From assembly GCA_021324235.1 (NCBI GenBank), contig JAJPJM010000129.1:1-35008 (forward strand): a stretch of 35,008 bases of DNA, written 5' to 3'. The position numbers and the translations under genes were made by a program. This document shows positions 6,904 through 15,381 of this stretch, piece by piece. Each line of letters opens with the position of its first letter. The first letter of the stretch is position 1. This stretch comes from Verrucomicrobiota bacterium. Its GTDB lineage: Bacteria > Verrucomicrobiota > Verrucomicrobiia > Limisphaerales > UBA11358. The notes under the pieces were generated by a model. That model was not told the origin of the DNA. It saw only the letters and a list, made by a program, of their open reading frames with translations, and made no database searches.

Positions 6904-8447
6904 TCCCGTATCGGCAGCCTCCGTCCCCGGGCGCGGGCGCGTTCACTCACCAAATCACGCGGCCGGTACGTGGAAGGTTCCTTTTCCCAACCGGGCTTGA
7001 GCGGGTCTCCCAGCTCCATGACATAATAAAAATATTCCGCCTGCTTCTCACTGACAAATTCCACCCGCAACAGGCCGGGATGTTTGTCGGAGACCGGCTG
7101 ATATTTTTTGATGCCGCTGAATTCGCGCTCGTAGGGATCCGTATTTTGGTCGAAGTTTGCCAGGTAAACCACCTTCAACGCCCGCCATTGCCCGGCCTGA
7201 TTCCGCGCCAGCCAGACTTTTCCATAAGCGCCTTCGCCAAAGGGCGGATTGAACAAATTGTAACCGGGTGCATCCGGCATCGGCTCAACCGCGGCGGCCG
7301 CGCGGGGAAATGACAGGGAAACCGCCCTGGTTTCATACGCTTGACGTACTTTGAGGATCAGCGTCCAGGCCAGGGCGCAGGGCAACTGGCCGCCAACAAT
7401 CACCAGCCAGGGAAACCAGTAGTTGGTGAAGTAACTCCAGGAAATCGACCCGAATGCCACCACCAAGGCAACTCCAGCCGCCGTGGCACAAGCCAGTGGC
7501 AATCGCAGTCGGCACAATCCGCCGCCCAGCAACAGTCCACTGGTCACCAGCATCAATGCTTCCAGCCATCCGGCCGGCCGCCGCAACCAGTCGTGATTCA
7601 TCAGATTCAGAAAGGCGGCGAGCTGGATTTCCACGCCCCCAATGGATTCACCGGTCCAGCGGGTGTAGGGAGTGTTGAATTTATCTTTTTCGTCGTCGGG
7701 CACCGATGTTTTCGGCGCCGTGCCAATGAACACGATTTGACCACGAAAATAATTCGTTGGCCGGTCCAGCGCGAATCGGTAACTCAATCTGGTCCAGGCG
7801 CCATCGCGGCCGTAATAGCGCAACCACCGTTCCTGCGGGACTTCGCTCAATTGCGCCCCGGCCAGCCGCGCCGCGGCCCAGGGCAGGCTCGGATAAGGTC
7901 CCGGCGAGGGGAACGGCCAATGCCGGCGCACAATCAAGTCGGAATCCCCATCGAGGCAGGCCACCCCCCAATTGGTTCCGGCGGCGCTGAGAAATGGTTC
8001 TGCAGGCAGAATGGGCTGTGCTCCGGCCAGCATCGGGTAGATCACTTGCGCTTGCTCGGCCATCAGCACGATGTGACGTTGCCGCCGCATCGCTTGAGCC
8101 AGGGCTTCATCCTGTGCCGGGTCGTTCGTTTGTCGGAAGAAGGAGTCAATTACCGCCAGAGCGCACCCGTCATCCGCCAGCCGGTTCAATAATCGGGCGT
8201 GCAATCCCCGGTCCCACGGCTGACCACGGGTCTGATGAAATTGGTTGAATGCCTCATTGTCCATCAGAATCAAGGTCACCTGATTCGTGACGGCACGCGC
8301 GCCAAAGCGGAATAAATAGTCGTAGCTGGCATTCACCCAGGGATCGCCCAGCGGCATCTTCCACAACATCAAACCGCAAAGCACCGCCAACGCCGCGCCC
8401 AGCGCGGATTTTAAAAATTGACGTCGTTTGATGGCTCTGACCTTCAC
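6900..8447 (-). CDS. CHASE2 transmembrane sensor with kinase N-lobe (upstream half of split gene)
   Basis: A 515-residue membrane sensor. One N-terminal membrane helix (about 13-30) is followed by an extracytoplasmic CHASE2 domain (about 35-290; RAVTNQVTLILMDNEAF and QIVFIGTAP are typical strands). Three membrane helices follow (about 293-312, 316-333 and 343-365), then a cytoplasmic kinase N-lobe with glycine loop GEGAYGKV (404-411), the VAIK-type lysine in RALKVV (Lys425) and a probable helix-C Glu442. The frame stops at residue 515, right after the hinge region, and the C-lobe continues in another frame at 6903. CHASE2 domains sense unknown extracellular signals in adenylate cyclases and kinases. 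FecR and CHASE2 genes are often neighbours, as here. It is divergent from the Ig-like gene. Confidence 0.88.
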   Translation of the reverse strand: MKVRAIKRRQFLKSALGAALAVLCGLMLWKMPLGDPWVNASYDYLFRFGARAVTNQVTLILMDNEAFNQFHQTRGQPWDRGLHARLLNRLADDGCALAVIDSFFRQTNDPAQDEALAQAMRRQRHIVLMAEQAQVIYPMLAGAQPILPAEPFLSAAGTNWGVACLDGDSDLIVRRHWPFPSPGPYPSLPWAAARLAGAQLSEVPQERWLRYYGRDGAWTRLSYRFALDRPTNYFRGQIVFIGTAPKTSVPDDEKDKFNTPYTRWTGESIGGVEIQLAAFLNLMNHDWLRRPAGWLEALMLVTSGLLLGGGLCRLRLPLACATAAGVALVVAFGSISWSYFTNYWFPWLVIVGGQLPCALAWTLILKVRQAYETRAVSLSFPRAAAAVEPMPDAPGYNLFNPPFGEGAYGKVWLARNQAGQWRALKVVYLANFDQNTDPYEREFSGIKKYQPVSDKHPGLLRVEFVSEKQAEYFYYVMELGDPLKPGWEKEPSTYRPRDLVSERARARGRRLPIRE

Positions 8448-8710
8448 CGCTGGTTGATTTTAGAAAAACTCCCGGCCGAAATCAGTGCTTTTCGCGCCGG
8501 ACATTGGAAAGGGAAGGTTAATAATGCAAAATGACGGGGCCGTTCAATCCATCCCTTTATCAATCAACCTGAAATTTTTGAAAGATTGGCCCGATTGCTG
8601 CGTATTGTCAGTGTTAGCTCTAAGTGTAGGGCAAAACAAACTGCTGTGCAGATTCCAGGGGCTGTCGGGGGGAGGACGACAGCAAAGAACCCATAATAAC
8701 CCTTAAAACT

Positions 8711-9478
8711 ATGAACAGACGCATCCCTTATATCGTTTCACTGGCAACCATCACCGGATTGCTTGCCATGGCACCAAACATTACTCATGCCCAAACCACG
8801 GACCCGCTTTTGACCGACGCGGTCGATCAATCCGCATTTCCAATAATAGCGGCTCAACCGGTGGACCAGGCCGTTATCGCGGGGTCGAATGTCGTGTTAT
8901 CGGTCCAGGCAGTCTATGCTGATAATTATCAATGGCAATCCAACGGGGTTGATATTGCGGGACAAACCAACAGCACGCTGATTCTTCAGAACGTTGGGGT
9001 TAATAACGCAGGATCATACTCCTGTAACGTTTCCCAGACGGGAGGAGATCCGGTACCGACTCGCGCGGCGTCGGTGGTGGTTGAGACCGCTGCCAGTGCA
9101 ACTGGTGCTGGCGTGATGGCCAATGGCGTTCTGGGCGGCGGACCAATCGTGGTGTCCGGCGGACCCAAGGCCAGTAACGGCACGCAAGGAACCTGTCCAG
9201 GCAGTTTCGTTGGTTACGTCATTTACAGCAAAACCATTTCACAAGGCTGGGGCTGGACGCCCATTTCCGGCGCGACAACTCTTACCGCTTCTGATGGCGG
9301 TGGACGAACGGATACATTCATTACTTATATGGGGAAGTACGGTGATACGGGCTGCGGTCAAACAACGGTCACCATTCCCTATCCGCCGCCCAGCCCCGCT
9401 TACAGATTCACGGTCTTTTTTCCCAGTAGCGTGCCGACCACCAACTATCCCATCATCCTGACCGGATTTAATCCCTGA
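8711..9478 (+). CDS. Secreted Ig-like domain protein with unknown C-terminal domain
   Basis: A 255-residue exported protein. A signal peptide (about 1-27, ending THAQ) is followed by an immunoglobulin-like domain (about 43-125) with the pattern PVDQAVIAGSNVVLSVQA, YQWQSNGVDI and NAGSYSCNV. This is the bacterial I-set type that Verrucomicrobia use often in surface proteins. The C-terminal part (130-255) is rich in Gly, Thr and Tyr and contains two Cys (in GTCPG and TGCGQ) that could form a disulfide. I do not recognise it. There is no PEP-CTERM or anchor sequence. Its place between a CHASE2 sensor and a FecR-barrel gene suggests an envelope role in the same system, which is inference only. Confidence 0.82.
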   Translation: MNRRIPYIVSLATITGLLAMAPNITHAQTTDPLLTDAVDQSAFPIIAAQPVDQAVIAGSNVVLSVQAVYADNYQWQSNGVDIAGQTNSTLILQNVGVNNAGSYSCNVSQTGGDPVPTRAASVVVETAASATGAGVMANGVLGGGPIVVSGGPKASNGTQGTCPGSFVGYVIYSKTISQGWGWTPISGATTLTASDGGGRTDTFITYMGKYGDTGCGQTTVTIPYPPPSPAYRFTVFFPSSVPTTNYPIILTGFNP

Positions 9479-9577
9479 CGGCGATTCGGTAATTTCTTAA
9501 CTCTCCGACCGGCAGCGCGGGTAAAAATGCTCAATAGGGTTGCGGCGAAATGTCGCAAAAGGGAAATTGTGAGCGAC

Positions 9578-9596
9578 CCGCCTGCCGGCGGTTTTT
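9578..9596 (+). terminator. Candidate rho-independent terminator of the Ig-like gene
   Basis: ccgcc-tgcc-ggcgg followed directly by ttttt, about 100 bases after the Ig-like gene stop. The stem is short (5 bp) but all G/C. It also sits just before the end of the convergent barrel gene. Confidence 0.45.
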
Positions 9597-9630
9597 GCAG
9601 AGGAAGTGGAAAACGGTCCTGGAAGGTGAA

Positions 9631-12600
9631 TTAGAAATTCAACTGCAGACTTACGAGCAGGGTGCGCGAGCGCGGGAGTTCGTTGTAAAGATTGAGAGGG
9701 TTCAAGCTGTAATTTTGACCGGTGAGATTGAGGATGCCGAGGGTGACTTGACCTTTACGATGCAGAAAACGATAGCCGGCAAATGCATTCAGTTGCCAGA
9801 AATCACCACCCGGCTCAGCAGGATTGTATCCGCTGTTGCTTTGATCATACCAATCAGCCTCTCCCTGGGCAAAGAAGCCGCAGGGATGGTTGTAAACCGC
9901 TGACATACTCAACTCTTGCAAGACGCCTTTGGTCCGCTGACTTGGTACTATGGCATTGTCAATCCCGAGTAATGGTGAAGTGACTGGCACGTCGGGGAAA
10001 TTATCATTTAAGACCACCTGACTGAGCTGGTACCGCGCGCCGAGAGACCAGTCCCGGCCCAACAACTGGTTGGCGGTGACCAGCAGTGTTTCTTCCGAAT
10101 AATCCAAATTTTCTCGTAGCGTGGATGGCACTGCGTCATCGAACAAGTCAGAATAATAATTGAAAACGCCGTCCAGCCGATGGACGGTAGAGTTTAATAT
10201 TTCACCGGAAATACCCAGGTAAGTTCCGGTGCTGAATTTTTGTTCCAAGGAAAGGTCATAAGTTTCAAATTTGGCCCCGGCATTATCCCCGGCGATGGAT
10301 TCCGGAATGATGCTGCGATAGTTCTGAATGAAACCCGCCACCTGTGAAGGCTCGATTTGGTAACTTTGGTCCAGGCTTGCTCCGCCCAATGAGCGGGTAT
10401 AGGCAAAACGGACGGTGGTTTTATCCAGTGGCGTCCAAATCAGACCGGCTTTGGGCGAAATCCGACTAGCGGTCGTTTCGTCCCCCGAGATGGGTGCACT
10501 CTGGAAATCCTGTGGATAGGTGATACGGTCATAAGCCACGCCACCAATCAATTGCAGCGGCTCCAAAATCTGCCATTGATGGTAGCCATAAAAACTGAAG
10601 CGCTTGAAAAGAGAAGTAATGTCCTCCGGTGCTATCGGGTCGGGAAAAGCGGGCAAGAGCGCAAAGGACGTGTTGTCTTGTAGAACGGTAGTATGAAAAT
10701 GACCGTATTGGATGCGAGAACCAATAATAGTATTGTGAGAAGGCCCCTCCCAAATCTGCTGCAATTCACCTGAATAAATATCCAGCTTGCTCGCATAATT
10801 CGCATCCATGGTTATGTTTTGTGCTGAAATAAACGTGGGGGGAATGCCGGGCAGGTCTTGAAACAGGGATGGCTGCGTAAAGTTGGTGAACGAGTAAGTG
10901 TCGTCGAGGCGCGCCGCCAAAAACAACGTGTGAACTCCGGGTCCCCATTCGTGATGATAGCCGAGACTTACGATCGGTTCTTGTTTTTCGTTAAAGCGGT
11001 AAGTTGGACTGGCCGTGTTTTGATCGTAGTATTGTGTCAAATCCCCGCCATCGGCATTGTATTGTTTTACCTGCACATAAGCTGTGTCCTGGGGCGTGAA
11101 TTGATATTTGAACGCCGCGGACAGTTGCCGTTGTTCGATGTCTTCATTGAAACGTTGTCCCGGATCGGTGCGGTAGAATCCCTCCAGGTCATAACCAAAG
11201 TTGTCAAAGACGCCGTATTGTGCGCCTGCCTGCGTCCAGGCCCCGCGGCTCAGATATTCCGTGCTCGATACGACCCCGAAACCGTTGCGTTCGAACAATG
11301 GGGAATATTCCTGTTGGGAAATCGTGGGCGACAAGGTGCCGGCGCTTATCGGGGACAGCAAATTTGCCAGCAAATATTCGCTCTCGGCAGGAGTTTCATA
11401 ACGGAGATTGATCCCGTTCGGATCGCCGAGATCCGCAAAGCTGTTTGCCAGGAACAGATGGGCCGAGTAATTCGCGTAATCGTTGTTGACCGCGCGGGAG
11501 GCTTCGCGCGTAGCCACGTCATCCATGCCATCGTCCCGGTACATCGCCGCCAGATTTGCGCTGCGCACCGCGCGGTCCTGGTCCAGCAGCAGTTGCGAAC
11601 GATAAACGCTCCGGTTGTCGTTCAAGGCCTGCGACTTTTCCAGGTCCTGAATCGCGTCGTTGATCCGGTTCTCCTGTTGGTCCAGCAGGGCGGAATAAAG
11701 CCACGCCGTCGGATCATTGGGATCCAATTTTTCCGCCCGTTGAAGTTCCCTGGCGGCATGCGGATAATCGCCCGCATCCGTGTAAGCCTTGCCCAGATAA
11801 CTGCGCAATTCGGCACGTTGCGGTTCGAGCGCTGCGGCCACCAGCAGGTCTTCACGTCCCCCTTTGACATCGCCGCGGCGGACACGACAAAGACCGCGCC
11901 CCAGCCATGCGTTACCAAGCGCAGAGTCCACCGCCAACGCCCGGTCGAACCAGCGGATGGCCTCACCGGTGCGATTTTGCGCCGCGAGCAGAAATCCCTT
12001 CAGCGCGAGCGCCTGGGCGTTGCGCGGTGCCAGGGCCAGGCTTTTATCCAAGGCGTCCAACGCGCGGCGGGAATGGCCGGAACTGAACTCCAGTTCCGCC
12101 ACGCGTTCCCAGGCAAAACCGAAATCCGGCGAGTTGGTCGCGGCCTCCCGTGCGGAAGCCAGTGCCGCCATTAATGAAATGCCAGGGACGGCGCGCGATT
12201 GTTCATAGTAGGAATCCGCCAGAAATTCCGTGGCCAGTTGCGGACGGGCTGCCGGCGGATTTGGCTGCCGTTTCACGGCGGCGATGAGCCGGTGCAAGGC
12301 CGCCGCCATCCGTTGCGGCCGGCTGGAGGCGTCGGAACCGGACAATGCGGCCAGCACGGATTCGGCCGACTCAACTTGTCCAACACTTAAAAGCAGGCCG
12401 GCATAATAAACCCGTTCGGCGTCGGAGCCGGGCGACCGTCCCGCCGGATATTGGGCCAGCGCGGCCATCAAATCGCCCGAGCGATAAGCCTGGAGGGATT
12501 CGCCGAGGATTTTTTGTTCGTCCGATGTGAACGGCAGGTCTGCCGGATCAATGATCGCCGGGTAGTAAAAACACCATTGCAGGAGGTTGTTGGCAATGAA

Positions 12601-13212
12601 ACCCGCCGTGCGGACGGGCGCCTTGCCTGGCTCGACGACGGCTTGCTGACCGTTGGTCAACCGCAGCATGGCCTGTTCGTTGCCGAACCGGACTTTGCCG
12701 TCAATGACCGACAGGGTCGTGCGCCCCGTGTCGTCCACCGCCATCGCGAATTCCGTGCCCTCCACGCCGGCGACGGCACCGCGAGTGATGACCCGGATGC
12801 GCCCCGGTTGGTCCCGATGAAAAAACGAGAGGATGCCCCGGAGCAAATGCAGTCCGCATTGCGCATCCGCTGAATCCGGCGGCAGCACTTCGATTTCCGT
12901 CGAAGCGCCGAAAGATAGGACGCTCCGGTCAGACCAAAGCAAGGCCATCCGGCTGTTGGCGCCGGTGCGTAACCGGTCGAAGGGATGCAGGATTTGGTGG
13001 TTCTGCGCCGGTGTCCAGGTGGTGGTTGTACCGGAGGCAATTTCCGCCGTGCCTTGCAGTTCCACAATCCGGATTTCGTTCGTGATGGCACCACCGGCCA
13101 TTGGCTGCGCATGCGATCCCTCGACGCCAGCCAAGAAACCCCAAAAAACGGCGGCCTTCAACAAACCGCGCCCGGCTTTAGGAAACAAGTTCAAGCGATT
13201 AAATCCGTCCAC
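9631..13212 (-). CDS. FecR-TPR-outer-membrane beta-barrel fusion protein
   Basis: A 1193-residue exported protein with a rare combination. After a signal peptide (about 10-35, ending SHAQ) comes a FecR domain (about 45-200; IRVITRGAVAGVEGTEFA and SVIDGKV are the typical core). A TPR region follows (about 235-590, at least six repeats such as AQALALKGFLLAAQNRTGEA and AAMYRDDGMDDVA). Last is a long barrel-forming region (about 640-1193) of alternating aromatic strands with the end NLYNELPRSRTLLVSLQLNF, the terminal-Phe signature of outer-membrane proteins resembling TonB-dependent receptors. No plug domain is visible. The barrel suggests outer-membrane insertion with FecR and TPR in the periplasm. 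It is divergent from an ECF sigma gene 116 bases away, so a signalling link is likely but indirect. The start codon is TTG or similar, and no better start is seen. Confidence 0.88.
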   Translation of the reverse strand: MDGFNRLNLFPKAGRGLLKAAVFWGFLAGVEGSHAQPMAGGAITNEIRIVELQGTAEIASGTTTTWTPAQNHQILHPFDRLRTGANSRMALLWSDRSVLSFGASTEIEVLPPDSADAQCGLHLLRGILSFFHRDQPGRIRVITRGAVAGVEGTEFAMAVDDTGRTTLSVIDGKVRFGNEQAMLRLTNGQQAVVEPGKAPVRTAGFIANNLLQWCFYYPAIIDPADLPFTSDEQKILGESLQAYRSGDLMAALAQYPAGRSPGSDAERVYYAGLLLSVGQVESAESVLAALSGSDASSRPQRMAAALHRLIAAVKRQPNPPAARPQLATEFLADSYYEQSRAVPGISLMAALASAREAATNSPDFGFAWERVAELEFSSGHSRRALDALDKSLALAPRNAQALALKGFLLAAQNRTGEAIRWFDRALAVDSALGNAWLGRGLCRVRRGDVKGGREDLLVAAALEPQRAELRSYLGKAYTDAGDYPHAARELQRAEKLDPNDPTAWLYSALLDQQENRINDAIQDLEKSQALNDNRSVYRSQLLLDQDRAVRSANLAAMYRDDGMDDVATREASRAVNNDYANYSAHLFLANSFADLGDPNGINLRYETPAESEYLLANLLSPISAGTLSPTISQQEYSPLFERNGFGVVSSTEYLSRGAWTQAGAQYGVFDNFGYDLEGFYRTDPGQRFNEDIEQRQLSAAFKYQFTPQDTAYVQVKQYNADGGDLTQYYDQNTASPTYRFNEKQEPIVSLGYHHEWGPGVHTLFLAARLDDTYSFTNFTQPSLFQDLPGIPPTFISAQNITMDANYASKLDIYSGELQQIWEGPSHNTIIGSRIQYGHFHTTVLQDNTSFALLPAFPDPIAPEDITSLFKRFSFYGYHQWQILEPLQLIGGVAYDRITYPQDFQSAPISGDETTASRISPKAGLIWTPLDKTTVRFAYTRSLGGASLDQSYQIEPSQVAGFIQNYRSIIPESIAGDNAGAKFETYDLSLEQKFSTGTYLGISGEILNSTVHRLDGVFNYYSDLFDDAVPSTLRENLDYSEETLLVTANQLLGRDWSLGARYQLSQVVLNDNFPDVPVTSPLLGIDNAIVPSQRTKGVLQELSMSAVYNHPCGFFAQGEADWYDQSNSGYNPAEPGGDFWQLNAFAGYRFLHRKGQVTLGILNLTGQNYSLNPLNLYNELPRSRTLLVSLQLNF

Positions 13213-13328
13213 GCATCTGACTGACTAACGTGACTGAGACAAGCAGATAAAACCCTTTTCTTCAACATTTTTCGAGATTACGGTATATTTTATTGCCAAC
13301 CGTTATTTAAGACCACATTACTTGTTTA
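13213..13328. promoter_or_regulatory. Divergent promoter region between FecR-barrel and ECF sigma genes
   Basis: This 116-base AT-rich spacer must hold both promoters. For the sigma gene a candidate pair is ttcaac (13261-13266) and tatatt (13284-13289) with a 17-base spacer; the -35 match is weak. A direct repeat, tgactga / tgactga, lies near the barrel gene. No ribosome binding site precedes the sigma ATG. Confidence 0.35.
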
Positions 13329-13955
13329 ATGGCAGAGCCGAAGGATGAATTGATTCCGACGCGCGCAACTTTGATCCAGCGCCTCAAGGATTGGCAGGAT
13401 CAATCAAGTTGGCAGGATTTTTTTGACACGTACTGGAAGCTCATCTATGGGACCGCCATCAAGAGCGGTTTGACGGCGACCGAAGCGCAGGATGTCGTGC
13501 AGGAAACCATGATTTCGGTCGCCAAGCACATGCCCGCCTTCAAATATGACCCGGCGATTGGCTCCTTCAAAACCTGGCTCTTAAACATGACCCGCTGGCG
13601 CATCACCGACCAGCTCCGCAAGCGTGGGCCTTTTGTGGCCGGTCATTCCACTGCCGACGATACCGCCATCGGCACCCGCACGGTGGACAATATGGTGGAT
13701 CCGACGGGCCGGGACCTGGACGCGCTGTGGGACGCCGAATGGGAAAAGAATCTGCTGGATGCGGCCATGGCAAAAGTCAAACGCCGGCTGGACCCGCGTA
13801 AATATCAAATCTTCGATTTATACGTGAACAAGGAATGGCCGCCCGAAAGGGTGGCCGCCACCTTCGGCATATCCGTGGATCAGGTTTATCTGGCCAAGCA
13901 TCGGACGACGGAACTGATCAAGGAAGAAGTCAAAAAACTGGAGGAGAAAATGTGA
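13329..13955 (+). CDS. ECF-family RNA polymerase sigma factor
   Basis: A 208-residue sigma-70 relative with only regions 2 and 4. Region 2 spans about 25-100 (TEAQDVVQETMISVAKHMPAF, then the GSFKTWLLNMTRWRITDQLRKR DNA-melting and -10 recognition helix). Region 4 spans about 140-205, with a helix-turn-helix in PPERVAATFGISVDQVYLAKHR. A roughly 40-residue linker (GHSTADDTAIGTR...) separates them, longer than in small ECF factors. No anti-sigma gene follows: 57 bases later the convergent trmL gene ends. The divergent FecR-TPR-barrel gene is the only obvious regulator-like neighbour. Its FecR domain lacks a cytoplasmic anti-sigma part, so control by a kinase such as the split CHASE2 kinase is an alternative. 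Both are inference. Confidence 0.9.
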   Translation: MAEPKDELIPTRATLIQRLKDWQDQSSWQDFFDTYWKLIYGTAIKSGLTATEAQDVVQETMISVAKHMPAFKYDPAIGSFKTWLLNMTRWRITDQLRKRGPFVAGHSTADDTAIGTRTVDNMVDPTGRDLDALWDAEWEKNLLDAAMAKVKRRLDPRKYQIFDLYVNKEWPPERVAATFGISVDQVYLAKHRTTELIKEEVKKLEEKM

Positions 13956-14012
13956 ATTCATTGGCTCCCGGGCCGTTCATGAGGTGCGCCGGCAACCGGG
14001 CGGAATACGGGT

Positions 14013-14480
14013 TCAGCGAATTTCATCCGGAAATCCCTGTTGCCGCAACGCCTCGAATAAAACCAGCGCCGCGCAGTTCGACAGGTTCAGCGAACGGGAT
14101 TGGGCGTTGAACATCGGAATCCGCAGCCAATGTTCGCGGTTGTGTTCCAATAATTGCCCCGGCAAACCGGCGGTCTCACGCCCGAAAACCAGATAATCCG
14201 CCGCTGAAAATTTTGCTTCCGTATAAAGTTTCGGGCCGTTCGATTCAATGAACCACAGCCGCGCGTCAACCGGCAGTTTTTTTTCAAAGGCCGTCCAGCC
14301 GGGCCACCGGTGCCACTCGACGTGTTGCCAGTAATCCATGCCCGCGCGTTTGAGCTGCGCGTCATCCAGCTTGAAACCAAATGGCTCGATGAGATGCAAC
14401 GTCGTCCGGGTCGCCGCGCAGAGCCGTGCCACGTTGCCCGTATTCGGTGGAATTTCCGGTTCGACTAGAACAATTTGCAT
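14013..14480 (-). CDS. trmL: tRNA (cytidine(34)-2'-O)-methyltransferase
   Basis: A 155-residue SPOUT-fold enzyme that 2'-O-methylates the wobble base of tRNA-Leu isoacceptors with SAM. The start at 14480 gives the canonical N-terminus MQIVLVEPEIPPNTGNVAR. The ORF track begins 100 codons earlier in a frame shadowing truA. The SAM-knot motifs VFGRETAGLP (about 110-119), LRIPM and SLNLSNCAALVLFEALR are complete. It follows truA by 5 bases, and two tRNA modification genes in one operon make functional sense. The C-terminus meets the end of the ECF sigma gene, which is convergent. Confidence 0.94.
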   Translation of the reverse strand: MQIVLVEPEIPPNTGNVARLCAATRTTLHLIEPFGFKLDDAQLKRAGMDYWQHVEWHRWPGWTAFEKKLPVDARLWFIESNGPKLYTEAKFSAADYLVFGRETAGLPGQLLEHNREHWLRIPMFNAQSRSLNLSNCAALVLFEALRQQGFPDEIR

Positions 14481-14485
14481 GAAAA

Positions 14486-15316
14486 TTAAACCGCAGAGGC
14501 GTGAAGGCGCAGAGTTTTTTGCCCTTTTGGTTCTTTCTCCGTGTTCCTGCGTTTCGGCGATGAATAAAAGACTTTCCAGAGGACCAGCCCGTGCGCCGGG
14601 GCCGTCATGCCGGAAACCCGCCGGTCTTTTTTCGCCAGCATCCGCTTGATTTCCGCCGGCGGAAATTTGCCCTGGCCGATCTGCACCAGCGTGCCGACGA
14701 TGCCGCGGCACATTTTGTAAAGAAAGCCGTCGCCTTCGATGATGAACGTCAGTTGCGGACCGGACTTTTTGATGTCGCACCGCGTGAGTCGCCGCCGGGT
14801 GGATTCCATTTCATAATTCCGATTGGCGGCGAACGATTTGAAATCATGCCGTCCGACCAGCCGCCGCGCGGCGGCGCGCATGGCCTTCAGATTGAGCGGA
14901 CGCGTCACCTGCCAGGCGCGGTGGCGAAGCAAAGGATTCATGGCCGTGTGGTTCCAGACGAAGTAACGGTATTGTTTTCCATTGGCGTCGAAGCGCGCGT
15001 GGAATTTTTCCGGCGCCCGGGAAGCGGACAACACGCGGATGTCCTCCGGCAGCCACGCGTTGATGGCCAGCGCCAGTTTGCGGACCGTCATTTTAAATTC
15101 CGCGGGCAACACCTCGAAATGCGCCACCATGCCGAGCGCATGCACGCCGGTGTCCGTCCGGCTGGAACCGTGGAGCCGTGGCGCGCCGGGGAACAGTCGG
15201 GCCAGGGCGACCTCGACCTTTTCCTGCACGCCCGTGCCGATTTTTTGCATTTGCCAGCCGGCGTACGCCGTGCCGTCGTAGGCAATGACCAGTTTGAATT
15301 TTTTCGAAGCCGACAT
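14486..15316 (-). CDS. truA: tRNA pseudouridine(38-40) synthase
   Basis: Makes pseudouridine in the anticodon arm of tRNAs. The 276-residue product shows the N-terminal YDGTAYAGWQMQ motif (13-24), the catalytic Asp55 in GSSRTDTGVHA, and RYFVWNH and FLYKMCRGIVG, all typical. The last about 23 residues, after VFYSSP, are highly charged. They are encoded by an intergenic-type repeat (ccgcagaggcgtgaaggcgcagag... in plus orientation), so the natural stop was probably overwritten by repeat sequence. It lies 65 bases after ruvX and 5 bases before trmL. Confidence 0.95.
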   Translation of the reverse strand: MSASKKFKLVIAYDGTAYAGWQMQKIGTGVQEKVEVALARLFPGAPRLHGSSRTDTGVHALGMVAHFEVLPAEFKMTVRKLALAINAWLPEDIRVLSASRAPEKFHARFDANGKQYRYFVWNHTAMNPLLRHRAWQVTRPLNLKAMRAAARRLVGRHDFKSFAANRNYEMESTRRRLTRCDIKKSGPQLTFIIEGDGFLYKMCRGIVGTLVQIGQGKFPPAEIKRMLAKKDRRVSGMTAPAHGLVLWKVFYSSPKRRNTEKEPKGQKTLRLHASAV

Positions 15317-15321
15317 TTTCT

Positions 15322-15380
15322 GCCACAGATTGGCACAGATGAAACGCGGATAAAAAGAAAGAATCTGTGTTTATCCGCGG
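15322..15380. repeat. Intergenic 'cacagat' inverted-repeat element
   Basis: Between ruvX and truA, cgcggataaa (15345-15354) pairs perfectly with tttatccgcg (15370-15379). Flanking cacagat / atctgtg words extend the symmetry. The same vocabulary recurs at 17239-17292. Such wordy repeats are common between genes in Verrucomicrobia and Planctomycetes. Confidence 0.6.
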
Positions 15381-15381
15381 C

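Noticed and set aside
8661-8683. gctgtc/gacagc hairpin upstream of the Ig gene as a riboswitch
   Set aside because: It is only a 6-bp stem with no conserved riboswitch core, so it is not enough to call.
10858-12174. 438-codon plus-strand ORF opposite the FecR-TPR-barrel gene
   Set aside because: It has no family pattern and lies entirely antisense to a gene with clear TPR and barrel sequence. It is open because of GC-rich codon bias.
13835-14110. Possible kinase start overlapping the sigma factor stop (gtgaattcattgg)
   Set aside because: The frame runs into the convergent trmL gene and shows no kinase sequence.
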